Assembly: GCA_023249815.1 (NCBI GenBank)
Contig: JAHFBX010000151.1
Span: forward strand, 1-7,009
Origin: Candidatus Eiseniibacteriota bacterium
Lineage (GTDB): Bacteria; Eisenbacteria; RBG-16-71-46
DNA length: 7,009 bases
Reading direction: 5' to 3'
This document shows, in pieces, positions 1-6,151 of the stretch. Below the pieces are notes generated by a model, which was not told the DNA's origin, made no database searches, and worked only from the letters and a program-made list of their open reading frames with translations. Numbering within the stretch: the stretch's first letter is position 1; each line of letters begins with the position of its first letter. A program made the translations under genes and the position numbers.

Positions 1-701
1 GGCACCCCGCCTCCCTGCCAGGTCACGAAGTTGCTCCCCGGCGCGGTCGGTGTGGTCAGCTTGCGCGAGTGGTTGGTGCGATCCACCACCTCGATCGAGT
101 TGAGCACGAGGCAGACAGGGATCGAGCAGCCCTCACAGGCTCCGTCGCCGATGGTCTTGGCGTGGTCGATCGTGACGTTGAACGAGAAGTACTCCACTCC
201 GCCCTGGAGCTGCTGGGCCGCCTGTTGCGTCACCGCCGAGACCACTTTCAGGCGCGCGCCGTTCGGGCTAGGTGGGTAGTCCGCGCAGGCCAGGCTCGAC
301 GTGCAGTAGTACACGCCGCCGACCGCCTGCCCCTGGGCCCAGTCCACGCAGACGCCGCCGGGCGGATCCGGGAGGAAGCTCGCGCTCAACGACGCGAGGC
401 GGCAGGAGACGGTGGTGTAGTACTGCCACCAGCTAGGGAGCACCGGGCTCGCCGAGGCGAGCTGGATCACCACCTCGTCGCCGATGACGATGGCCATGTC
501 CGAGCCGAGCTGGAACGAGCCCACCAATGTGTGCGAGCCGGCGTTCGTATCGCATGCGAACGCCGCGTTCTGAACCCCGGTGCCCTCTCCCAGGCAGTGG
601 TTCCAGGCCAGGTTGATGCCCGGAGCGGCTGATGTGCCGCCCGGGAAGAGCAAGGTTGCCGCGACGAGCGCGGCCTGCGTGAAGCGATACGGACTCCTCA
701 T
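1..701 (-). CDS. Secreted cysteine-rich protein, paralog A (3' end outside window)
   Basis: The ATG at 701-699 opens a frame without a stop to the left edge, giving 233 full codons. Residues 1-25 form a signal peptide (a basic start with two Arg, a hydrophobic AALVAATLLF core, cleavage after TSA), so the product should be exported. The mature part begins APGINLAWNHC and carries nine cysteines (36, 50, 100, 118, 133, 139, 189, 192, 197). It includes the C-x2-C-x4-C cluster followed by LVLNS, then NFVTWQGGGVP at the edge. By hand alignment it is somewhat over half identical to the next gene upstream (719-1516), so the pair looks like a tandem duplication. Start choice rests on the AGGAGG at 716-711, nine bases from the ATG. 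Only 17 bp separate it from the stop of paralog B, so the two are probably co-transcribed. About 30 C-terminal residues, presumably including the family tag, lie outside the window. Function is unknown and I recognise no catalytic motif. Confidence 0.85.
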   Translation of the reverse strand, partial: MRSPYRFTQAALVAATLLFPGGTSAAPGINLAWNHCLGEGTGVQNAAFACDTNAGSHTLVGSFQLGSDMAIVIGDEVVIQLASASPVLPSWWQYYTTVSCRLASLSASFLPDPPGGVCVDWAQGQAVGGVYYCTSSLACADYPPSPNGARLKVVSAVTQQAAQQLQGGVEYFSFNVTIDHAKTIGDGACEGCSIPVCLVLNSIEVVDRTNHSRKLTTPTAPGSNFVTWQGGGV

Positions 702-710
702 GGTGCGGCT

Positions 711-720
711 CCTCCTGTTC
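711..720 (-). promoter_or_regulatory. Strong Shine-Dalgarno site of paralog A, shared 10-mer
   Basis: The minus-strand sequence GAACAGGAGG contains a full AGGAGG nine bases before the ATG of paralog A. It overlaps the last two bases of the paralog B coding frame (stop at 721-719). The same 10-mer occurs in front of paralog C (6150-6141), so the initiation region seems to have been kept with the gene family. Confidence 0.6.
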
Positions 721-1516
721 ACCGATAGAGCGACTTCACGCTTCCCCAAGTTGACCGCTTCACAGGTGTGGCCGCGGGGCAGCCACTGACGCCCCCCACG
801 ACGGGCACGCCGCCGCCCTGCCACGTCACGAAGTTACTGCCGGGTGCCGAGGGCGTTGTGATCTGCCGGGCGCTCACGTCGCCCCTATCGACGACACGGA
901 TGGAGTTGAGCACGATGCACACCGGCGTCGAACAGCCGGCGCAGTTTCCGGTGCCCACCGTCTTCACATTGTTGATGAGGAGATTGAAGTCGAAATACTC
1001 GACCCCGCCCAGGAGGTCCATGGCGTCCGCCTGCGGCACCGCATTGATGGCCTTGATCAGCGCGACGTTCGCGGCCTCGAACTGCGGGCAGCCGAAATCG
1101 GCCGTGCAGTAGGCACCGAGTCCGCCCACGGCGAAACTCTGTGCCCAATCCACGCACACGACATCCAGCGGATTCAGGACGAAGTTCGCGCTCAGCGAGT
1201 TGAGCCGGCAATAGCCGGCGTTCCGGAATCTCCACCACTCCGGCAGCGCCGGGCTCTCCGAAGCAAGCTGAACGATGATCTCCGTGCCGATCACGTTCGG
1301 CATCGGCCGCGTGAGCGCGAACGAGCCCACCATCGCCCGTGAGCCCGCGTTCGTATTGCACGCGAACGAGACGTTCTGGACACCCGATCCCTCGCCAAAA
1401 CAGCGGTTCCACATCAGGTTGATCCCGGGGGCGGCGTGGGCCTCGGCGGGCGGGAGAAGGGCGAGCAGCAAGGCGCCAACGAAGGTGGCGCGGGCGCAGC
1501 GAGGCTCGGATGTCAT
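719..1516 (-). CDS. Secreted cysteine-rich protein, paralog B (complete)
   Basis: This is a 265-residue protein with a signal peptide: a short basic region, a FVGALLLALLPPAEA core, and cleavage near AHA-APG at about residue 28. After the signal it has ten cysteines (39, 53, 103, 121, 137, 143, 192, 195, 200, 246), an even number that suits disulfide bonding outside the cytoplasm. Landmarks in order are GINLMWNRC (31-39), FACNTNAG (51-58), VGSF (63-66), LPEWW (91-95), CVDWAQ (121-126), GGVEYF (170-175), C-x2-C-x4-C plus IVLNSI (192-206), SNFVTWQGGG (227-236) and the tail PVKRSTWGSVKSLYR (251-265). Alternating hydrophobic stretches suggest a beta-rich fold, which is inference. A GGGAGGG ribosome site precedes the ATG. 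It starts 48 bp after pgpH and ends 17 bp before paralog A. No enzymatic motif is visible; a surface or extracellular structural or adhesive role is possible but not shown. Confidence 0.85.
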   Translation of the reverse strand: MTSEPRCARATFVGALLLALLPPAEAHAAPGINLMWNRCFGEGSGVQNVSFACNTNAGSRAMVGSFALTRPMPNVIGTEIIVQLASESPALPEWWRFRNAGYCRLNSLSANFVLNPLDVVCVDWAQSFAVGGLGAYCTADFGCPQFEAANVALIKAINAVPQADAMDLLGGVEYFDFNLLINNVKTVGTGNCAGCSTPVCIVLNSIRVVDRGDVSARQITTPSAPGSNFVTWQGGGVPVVGGVSGCPAATPVKRSTWGSVKSLYR

Positions 1517-1517
1517 G

Positions 1518-1560
1518 GCGGGCCCTCCCGTAGTGGAGATTACCCCCGCACCGGGCCCGC
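1518..1560 (-). promoter_or_regulatory. Inverted repeat at the pgpH / paralog B junction
   Basis: Perfect 8-bp arms, GCGGGCCC at 1518-1525 and GGGCCCGC at 1553-1560, are separated by 27 bases. The structure begins four bases after the pgpH stop. Its distal arm ends one base before the paralog B ATG and covers part of that gene's GGGAGGG ribosome site. In RNA it could hide the start region or act as a weak transcription barrier. There is no U-tract, so I do not call it an intrinsic terminator. In such GC-rich DNA some chance pairing is expected. Confidence 0.4.
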
Positions 1561-1564
1561 TTGT

Positions 1565-3790
1565 TCAACTATCTCGTCGCGCGTCCATTTCTCGTTTGCC
1601 GGCCGGCTTGGGCGCCGCCGGGTACGGCGCGCGCACGTGGAAGATGGCGGTGAGCACCGGGATGAACGATTCACGGATGCGCGCCAGCTCCTGGATCGTG
1701 AGGTTGCAGTCGTCCAGTTGCCCGTCGCGGACGCGCTCCTCGACGATGCGTTGGACCAGGCCCCGGATGCGGCTCGGGGTGGGCTCGGCGAGCGCCCGCG
1801 AGGCGCCTTCCACGCCGTCCGCCAGCATGAGGATCGCAGTCTCCTTCGAGCGCGGCCGCGGCCCGGGGTAGCTGTAGTCCTCGCGCCGCGCCGTGGGATC
1901 GGTCTCGAGCGCCTTGTGGAAGAAGAACGCCATCACCATGGTGCCGTGGTGCTCGGGGATGGCGCTGCGCACGGCACGCGGTAGTCGCTCCTTCTTCGCC
2001 ATCTCGACGCCCTCGGAGATGTGCGACTTCACCACGAGCGCGCTCATGGACGGCGTGAGCTTCTCGTGCCGCGAACGCGAGGCGGCGGGTTCGTTCTCGG
2101 CGTAGTACTCCGGCTTCGCCAGCTTGCCGATGTCGTGGTGGTAGGCCTGCACACGCGCGAGCAGCGAGTTCGCGTGGATCGCCTCGGCCGCGGCCTCGGC
2201 GAGTGAGCCCACGACCATGCTGTGGTGGTAGGTGCCCGGTGCTTCGAGCTGCATGCGGCGGAGCAGCGGGCGGTTCAGGTCCGAGAGCTCGAGCAACGTG
2301 ATGTCGCTGGTCAGACGGAACACCTGTTCGACGAGCGGCAGCAGCCCGAACGCAACCGCCGTGGCGAACAGCGCGGACAGGAGTCCCCACAGGCCATCGT
2401 TCAGCATGCCCTTCGCGGGTGTGTTGCGCGCCAGGTCCCACGCCAGGATCGCGGCCAGGTTCGCGAGCGAGATGGCGAAGAAAGCGCGCACGAAGTGCCA
2501 GCGGTGGCGCAGGCGCTGCACGGAGTACACCGCGGTCACGCCGCCCATCATCGCCACCGCGACGAACGGCGCGCGCAGCTCGGCGACCGCCATGACGAGC
2601 ACCGACAGCATGAGCGTGAACACGAGCGCTGGCCGCTTCTCCATGAGCGAGGCCACGACGAGCGGGGCCAGCGCCAGGGGCACGGCGAACTCCGAGAGCC
2701 CGGCCACGTTCACGATCGCGACGACGCAGCCCAGGACGGCCAGCGTGAGCACGGTGAACATCGCCAGCATGCCGTTGTCGCCGAACACCCCGGGCAGTTC
2801 GATGCGGAGGTAGGTCGCGAACGCTGCGATGAACAGCAGCATGAGCAGCATGCGGGCAAGCGGCGGATACAGATGTTCGGTCTGCGACAGCCGCGCCGCC
2901 TCGAGATTCCGCAGGCTCCGCAGCTTGAGCATGGTCTCGCGCGAGACGCGCTCGTTCGCGTCCACGATCAGCTCGTCTTTCTTCACCATGCCGATGACGT
3001 CGGGCACCGTGCTCTTCGCGTTCGAACGGCGCCACTCGGATTCGTTGCGGTCATAGGTCACGGTCGGCACCACGAACGGGCTCACGAGCGCGGCCACCAG
3101 CGTCACGCCGCGGCTGTCCACGCCGAACGCGTCGTGCGCGTGCGTCTGTATCCGTTCGAGCGCCTCGCGCCGCTCGAGGAAACGTGTCGCCGGGGCGGTG
3201 GCTTCGACGTCGGCTTCGCGTAGGGTCACGTTGCGGTAGCCGAGGATGAATCCACCGCGCTTCTCGGCCACGACGCCGGCCTCGAGTACCTCGGCGAGCC
3301 ACGGGCCCAGCTCGGTGAGCGCGCGTCGCGCACGGCTGGGCGTGGACAGCGCCTCGGCCGCGGCGGCGTCGAGCGGCACGCCGAGAACCTTCAGCTTCTC
3401 GGCGCGGTCGCGCGGGCCCACGGCCGGGTCCGAGACCACGGCGAGCGCCCGCTCCTGGAACGCCGACCAGCGTTCGAGCGCGTCCGTGCGCGCGCGCAGG
3501 TCCACCACGAACACCGGCAGCACCGCGAGTGCCGCTTCCTCCTGCTCGCGCCGCAGCGTGATGTCGTCCTTCTGGATGCGAAAGTCGTTCGGCGCCACGA
3601 CACGCTCGCGCGCGATGTCGCCCTCGCGATAGCGCAGCTTGTCCACGGCGCCCTGGCCGGTGGGCAGGACGGCGGCGATCACCAGCAGCACGACCACCAT
3701 GAGCAGCCGCGCGGCGTGGAATCCCCAGCGGACGCTGCGCGCGCGGCCAGGCAGCGCCGGGCCGGGCGTGGCGCGATCGTCGGTGGTCAT
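1565..3790 (-). CDS. pgpH: 7TM-HD family cyclic-di-AMP phosphodiesterase PgpH
   Basis: This 741-residue membrane protein matches the PgpH/YqfF architecture. One N-terminal membrane segment (about 28-43) is followed by an extracytoplasmic 7TM-HDED-type domain (about 50-300, opening with RYREGDIARERVVAPNDF). Seven membrane helices follow (about 311-328, 340-361, 368-382, 387-403, 407-424, 434-452, 466-485), then a cytoplasmic HD domain (about 500-720). Likely metal ligands are visible: His522/523 in PGTYHHS, the HHDIGK motif at 551-556, His590, EHHG at 613-616 and Asp658 in LADGVE. Family knowledge says such proteins hydrolyse c-di-AMP to pApA, with the outer domain as the presumed sensor; c-di-AMP specificity here is inferred from architecture. 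The catalytic set looks intact. The ATG is the first in-frame start after the phoH stop, 31 bp away, but has no clear Shine-Dalgarno sequence. Translation may therefore depend on ribosomes arriving from phoH. Confidence 0.93.
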   Translation of the reverse strand: MTTDDRATPGPALPGRARSVRWGFHAARLLMVVVLLVIAAVLPTGQGAVDKLRYREGDIARERVVAPNDFRIQKDDITLRREQEEAALAVLPVFVVDLRARTDALERWSAFQERALAVVSDPAVGPRDRAEKLKVLGVPLDAAAAEALSTPSRARRALTELGPWLAEVLEAGVVAEKRGGFILGYRNVTLREADVEATAPATRFLERREALERIQTHAHDAFGVDSRGVTLVAALVSPFVVPTVTYDRNESEWRRSNAKSTVPDVIGMVKKDELIVDANERVSRETMLKLRSLRNLEAARLSQTEHLYPPLARMLLMLLFIAAFATYLRIELPGVFGDNGMLAMFTVLTLAVLGCVVAIVNVAGLSEFAVPLALAPLVVASLMEKRPALVFTLMLSVLVMAVAELRAPFVAVAMMGGVTAVYSVQRLRHRWHFVRAFFAISLANLAAILAWDLARNTPAKGMLNDGLWGLLSALFATAVAFGLLPLVEQVFRLTSDITLLELSDLNRPLLRRMQLEAPGTYHHSMVVGSLAEAAAEAIHANSLLARVQAYHHDIGKLAKPEYYAENEPAASRSRHEKLTPSMSALVVKSHISEGVEMAKKERLPRAVRSAIPEHHGTMVMAFFFHKALETDPTARREDYSYPGPRPRSKETAILMLADGVEGASRALAEPTPSRIRGLVQRIVEERVRDGQLDDCNLTIQELARIRESFIPVLTAIFHVRAPYPAAPKPAGKREMDARRDS

Positions 3791-3821
3791 GGAAGGAAAG
3801 GTGGTCGGGGACGCGGGCGCG

Positions 3822-4976
3822 TCAGCCCTGGCCGCCGCTCTCCCCTTCCTTCGGCGATCGTTCGTCGGGGAGCAGCGGGGCGTTCATGCGCGACGCCTCC
3901 TCAGCGATCTCGTCCTGCAGGCTTTCGGCCAGCGGGTCGAGCGACGGACCCACGCCGTCGTCGAGCTGTCGCTCGACACGCGCGTGATACACATCGAACG
4001 CGTGGATGATCTCCTTCACCAGGCGGTGGCGCACCACATCTTCCGGGTGGAAATAGACGAACTTGACGTCGGAGACGTGCCCGAGGATGGACTGGATGCG
4101 CACGAGGCCCGACTGGTCGGGCGAGCGCAGGTCGATCTGCGTGAGGTCGCCTGTGATGACCGCGCGCGAGTTGAGTCCCAAGCGCGTGAGAAACATCTTC
4201 ATCTGGCGCACGGTGGTGTTCTGCGCCTCGTCCAGGATCACGAACGCGTTCGACAGCGTGCGCCCGCGCATGAACGCGAGCGGCGCGATCTCGAGGACGC
4301 CCATCTCGAGGAAACGGCGCATCTTGTCGTACGACATCAGGTCGGCGAGCGCGTCGTACATCGGGCGCAGGTACGGATCCACCTTCTCCTGCATGTCGCC
4401 CGGCAGGAAGCCCAGGCTCTCGCCGGCTTCGACCGCGGGCCGAACCAGCACGATGCGGTCCACTCGCTTCGCCCGTAGCGCCGCCACCGCGGCCGCCACA
4501 GCGAGGTAGGTCTTGCCGGTGCCGGCTGGGCCGATGCCGAACACGACCTCGGACTGCTCGAGCGCCTTCAAGTAGAGCGCCTGCGTCGGCGTGCGCGGAC
4601 GCACCGCCTTGCGGTCGAACGTGTAGCCCGGCGCGCCATCGTACGCTTCCGCCAGCCGTCCGCGGCCGTTCCCGTTGCCGCCGTTCCCGTTGCCGTTCGA
4701 GTCGGACGCGCTCGCGCCGTCGCGGCGCGCCTGACCCAGCGCCGTGGCCACGTCGGCCTCCTCGATGACCTTGCCGCGCTCGGCCAGCTCGACGAGTTCC
4801 TCCAGCACGCGCACGGCCGGCTTCACCTCGTGCTCGTCGCCGGCCACGCTCAGCGTGCCGTCACGCAGCGTGATGCGGACGGGGATCTCGCGTTCGATCT
4901 GGCGGACATTGGAATCGTTGTGCCCCAGCAGGGAAATGGGGTCCAGATGCTCGATCGGGAACTTTCGAACGATCAC
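3822..4976 (-). CDS. phoH: PhoH-family P-loop ATPase (YbeZ type)
   Basis: This 384-residue cytoplasmic ATPase has an N-terminal KH-like region (about 1-65, with LLGHNDSNVRQIE), a Gly/Asn-rich linker (92-107) and the PhoH ATPase core (about 125-335). The Walker A motif GPAGTGKT is at 149-156 and the Walker B motif VILDEAQN at 246-253. The family signatures VRPAVEAGESLGFLPGDMQ (178-196) and VITGDLTQIDL (273-283) are present. Members are linked to RNA metabolism and ribosome-associated processes with YbeY; the exact substrate is not settled by sequence. The acidic tail (about 350-384) is likely disordered. The start is GTG at 4976-4974: no ATG, GTG or TTG lies in frame between it and the upstream stop, and GAAGAAGG sits seven bases before it. 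It leads the phoH-pgpH pair and follows a 401-bp non-coding leader. The GTG overlaps the stop of a possible 17-codon ORF. Confidence 0.94.
   Translation of the reverse strand: MIVRKFPIEHLDPISLLGHNDSNVRQIEREIPVRITLRDGTLSVAGDEHEVKPAVRVLEELVELAERGKVIEEADVATALGQARRDGASASDSNGNGNGGNGNGRGRLAEAYDGAPGYTFDRKAVRPRTPTQALYLKALEQSEVVFGIGPAGTGKTYLAVAAAVAALRAKRVDRIVLVRPAVEAGESLGFLPGDMQEKVDPYLRPMYDALADLMSYDKMRRFLEMGVLEIAPLAFMRGRTLSNAFVILDEAQNTTVRQMKMFLTRLGLNSRAVITGDLTQIDLRSPDQSGLVRIQSILGHVSDVKFVYFHPEDVVRHRLVKEIIHAFDVYHARVERQLDDGVGPSLDPLAESLQDEIAEEASRMNAPLLPDERSPKEGESGGQG
4665..4694 (-). repeat. Exact 15-bp tandem duplication in the phoH linker
   Basis: GCCGTTCCCGTTGCC occurs twice back to back on the plus strand (4665-4679 and 4680-4694). 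It encodes part of the Asn-Gly-rich linker of PhoH (about residues 92-107), between the KH-like region and the ATPase core. The unit is a multiple of three, so copy-number change by slippage would lengthen or shorten the linker without breaking the frame. Confidence 0.8.
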
Positions 4977-5026
4977 GTGAGTGCCTTCTTCTTGGTGGCC
5001 CCGGAAAGCGCAAAACTCTTGACCAT
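4973..5026 (-). other. Possible 17-codon upstream ORF coupled to phoH
   Basis: From ATG at 5026-5024 a frame encodes MVKSFALSGATKKKALT and stops with a TGA that shares bases with the phoH GTG (GTGA overlap). A weak GAGG lies five bases before the ATG. The ATG itself sits inside the hairpin at 5016-5055. The arrangement resembles a leader peptide or a translation-coupling ORF. The ORF is too short to judge by coding statistics and I recognise no family, so it may be chance. Confidence 0.2.
4984..4991 (-). promoter_or_regulatory. Shine-Dalgarno site for the phoH GTG start
   Basis: The minus strand reads GAAGAAGG, with seven bases between it and the GTG at 4976. Because no other start codon lies upstream in frame, this site fixes the phoH start. 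Confidence 0.6.
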
Positions 5027-5055
5027 CGAGGCCTCGGGAAAGGCCAGGTCAAGAG
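5012..5055 (-). terminator. Hairpin plus TTTT before phoH (terminator or attenuator)
   Basis: Perfect 9-bp arms CTCTTGACC (5016-5024) and GGTCAAGAG (5047-5055) enclose an inner 5-bp stem, GGCCT (5030-5034) with AGGCC (5041-5045), and a six-base loop. On the minus strand the structure is followed at once by TTTT (5015-5012), then GCGCTTT. This is the layout of an intrinsic terminator, placed 35 bases before the phoH start. Full termination here would block read-through from paralog C. If a phoH promoter lies upstream, the structure would instead be an attenuator in the phoH leader. The U-tract is short, so strength is uncertain. Confidence 0.45.
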
Positions 5056-5187
5056 CTTGAGGACGTCCAGATGTCGTGGCGGGAAGTGGTGTCAACCCGG
5101 TGTGCCCTGGGTCATCCTTCAACGAGCGCCCACCTCGGGGAGGAGCGTGGCGTCTCGGCTGATCGCGCAGTTTCACGCGACGCCGGA

Positions 5188-5216
5188 ACGGTAACAAGGG
5201 GCCGGGCGGGGGTCAA
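5188..5216 (-). promoter_or_regulatory. Sigma70-like promoter candidate for phoH-pgpH
   Basis: The minus strand has TTGACC (5216-5211; five of six to TTGACA), a 17-base spacer and TACCGT (5193-5188; T1, A2 and T6 of TATAAT kept). A transcript from it would start near 5181 and carry a leader of about 200 nt containing the hairpin at 5012-5055. The match is modest, and the promoter preferences of this lineage are unknown to me. Confidence 0.3.
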
Positions 5217-5322
5217 TCCTTTGGCCGGACCCGCTTCCGATGGCGGCGGTATCGGCGTGCCGGACCACGGGGTTGAGATGCCATTCGCCCCGCCCGGGAA
5301 CGTGTTGGGCCACGCTTGGCTT

Positions 5323-5366
5323 CCGGGCGCGGGTGCGGGCGTGACGGCCGCCCGCGCCCGCCCCGG
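5323..5366 (-). terminator. Very stable GC hairpin after paralog C
   Basis: Arms 5329-5341 and 5349-5361 pair over 13 positions with a single G-U type wobble around a seven-base loop. A further five pairs (5323-5327 with 5362-5366) extend the stem past one bulged base. The hairpin starts about 11 bases after the paralog C stop. No T-run follows on the minus strand, so it is either a U-tract-independent terminator or a 3'-end stabiliser of the paralog C transcript. Confidence 0.5.
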
Positions 5367-5377
5367 GGACGCGCTCG

Positions 5378-6136
5378 TCACCGATAGAGCGCCTTCACGG
5401 CACCCCAGGTGGCCCGCTTCACGGGGACCGACGCGCAACTGGCTCCGGCACCGCCCTGCCACGTCGCGAAGTTGCCGCCCGCGACTCGCGCGCTGGTCAG
5501 GGTCGTGACCTGCGCCGCCGTGGTCGTGAATCGCATCGAGTTGAGCACCACGCAAACGGGCTGCGTGCAACCTGCGCAGCTGCCCGGATCGGTGGTGTTG
5601 ATGTTGTCGATGTTCACGGTGAACAGGAAGTAGTCCGTGTTCGCGGCGAGGTTCACGCCCGGCACGTCCACGGCGGCGGCGACGACGATCCGGCGGTGGG
5701 ATGCCGTATCGGCCGGAGCGATGCTGCCCCCGTGGTTCCAGCCGATCAGGCCACCCACGCCGCTTCCGCCCGACCAATCGGAACAGTTCGACGCGGAGGG
5801 GTAGATCGCGGCGTCGGCATACAGCGCACCCGCGTGGCAATCGAAGAACTCCCACCACGGTGATACGGTCAGGTGGTCGGCGACGATGAAGTCGAGCACC
5901 ACCTCCACGAACACGAGTCCCGTGATGGGCTGGTCCAACTGGAACGAGCCCACGAGCAGGTGCGTGCCGGCGTCGGTGTCGCAGGCGAAGTTCTCGTTGG
6001 CCGCGCCGCCATCCGACGCGCACGAATTCCACCGGAGATCGAATCCTTCGGCGGACGCGCGTGGGGCACCGAGCGACAGGGCAGTGAAGCAGGCGAGCAC
6101 GGCGAGGAGAACGGGCGAAACATTCCAGCGGCGCAT
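5378..6136 (-). CDS. Secreted cysteine-rich protein, paralog C (complete)
   Basis: This 252-residue exported protein is a more distant member of the paralog A/B family. The signal peptide covers about residues 1-29 (basic MRRW start, VLLAVLACFTALSLG core, cleavage after ASA). A VLAC at 13-16 loosely fits a lipobox, but the hydrophobic run continues past it and the ASA site matches the family, so I prefer ordinary signal-peptide cleavage. Eight cysteines follow (39, 52, 100, 118, 187, 190, 195, 234); the pair corresponding to Cys137 and Cys143 of paralog B is missing. Landmarks are FDLRWNSC, FACDTDAG, LVGSFQL, PWW, CSDWSGG, DYFLFTVNIDN, C-x2-C-x4-C plus VVLNSM, NFATWQGG and the tail PVKRATWGAVKALYR. 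AGGAGG at 6146-6141 supports the start. It lies 96 bp after the carrier-protein gene and is followed by a strong hairpin, so it may be a single-gene unit or the end of the carboxylase operon. Function is unknown. Confidence 0.85.
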   Translation of the reverse strand: MRRWNVSPVLLAVLACFTALSLGAPRASAEGFDLRWNSCASDGGAANENFACDTDAGTHLLVGSFQLDQPITGLVFVEVVLDFIVADHLTVSPWWEFFDCHAGALYADAAIYPSASNCSDWSGGSGVGGLIGWNHGGSIAPADTASHRRIVVAAAVDVPGVNLAANTDYFLFTVNIDNINTTDPGSCAGCTQPVCVVLNSMRFTTTAAQVTTLTSARVAGGNFATWQGGAGASCASVPVKRATWGAVKALYR

Positions 6137-6151
6137 GGAACCTCCTGTTCC
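6137..6151 (-). promoter_or_regulatory. Ribosome site of paralog C in a small hairpin loop
   Basis: The minus strand reads GGAAC-AGGAG-GTTCC directly before the ATG: five-base perfect arms with the Shine-Dalgarno core AGGAG as the loop. The core would be displayed rather than hidden. The GAACAGGAGG part matches the leader of paralog A exactly. Confidence 0.4.

Larger units (their letters stand above)
4977..5377. other. 401-bp non-coding region between paralog C and phoH
   Basis: No frame on either strand here looks like a real gene: the open frames are Arg/Pro/Gly-rich shadows or run antisense into paralog C. Reading from paralog C toward phoH it holds a GC-rich hairpin (5366-5323), a promoter candidate (5216-5188), a bare TTGACA hexamer (5095-5090), a hairpin with TTTT (5055-5012) and a possible 17-codon ORF ending at the phoH start. 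I recognise no known riboswitch consensus. The stretch 5217-5322 holds nothing I can name. Confidence 0.6.

Noticed and set aside
2222..3223. Plus-strand open frame of 333 codons antisense to pgpH
   Set aside because: His/Arg/Glu/Gln-rich composition is a frame shadow of GC-rich DNA; pgpH on the other strand has intact domains and motifs.
5027..5036. Ten-base palindrome CGAGGCCTCG as an operator
   Set aside because: It lies within the larger hairpin and alternative pairing explains it; no second copy was found to support a protein-binding site.
5090..5095. Perfect minus-strand TTGACA hexamer upstream of phoH as a -35 element
   Set aside because: At 15-18 base spacing the -10 candidates (such as CATCTG or ATCTGG) do not resemble TATAAT; the 5188-5216 pair is better.
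5071..5508. Plus-strand open frame of 145 codons across the phoH leader and the end of paralog C
   Set aside because: It runs antisense into a well-supported gene, has Arg/Pro/Gly-rich composition and no recognisable domain.
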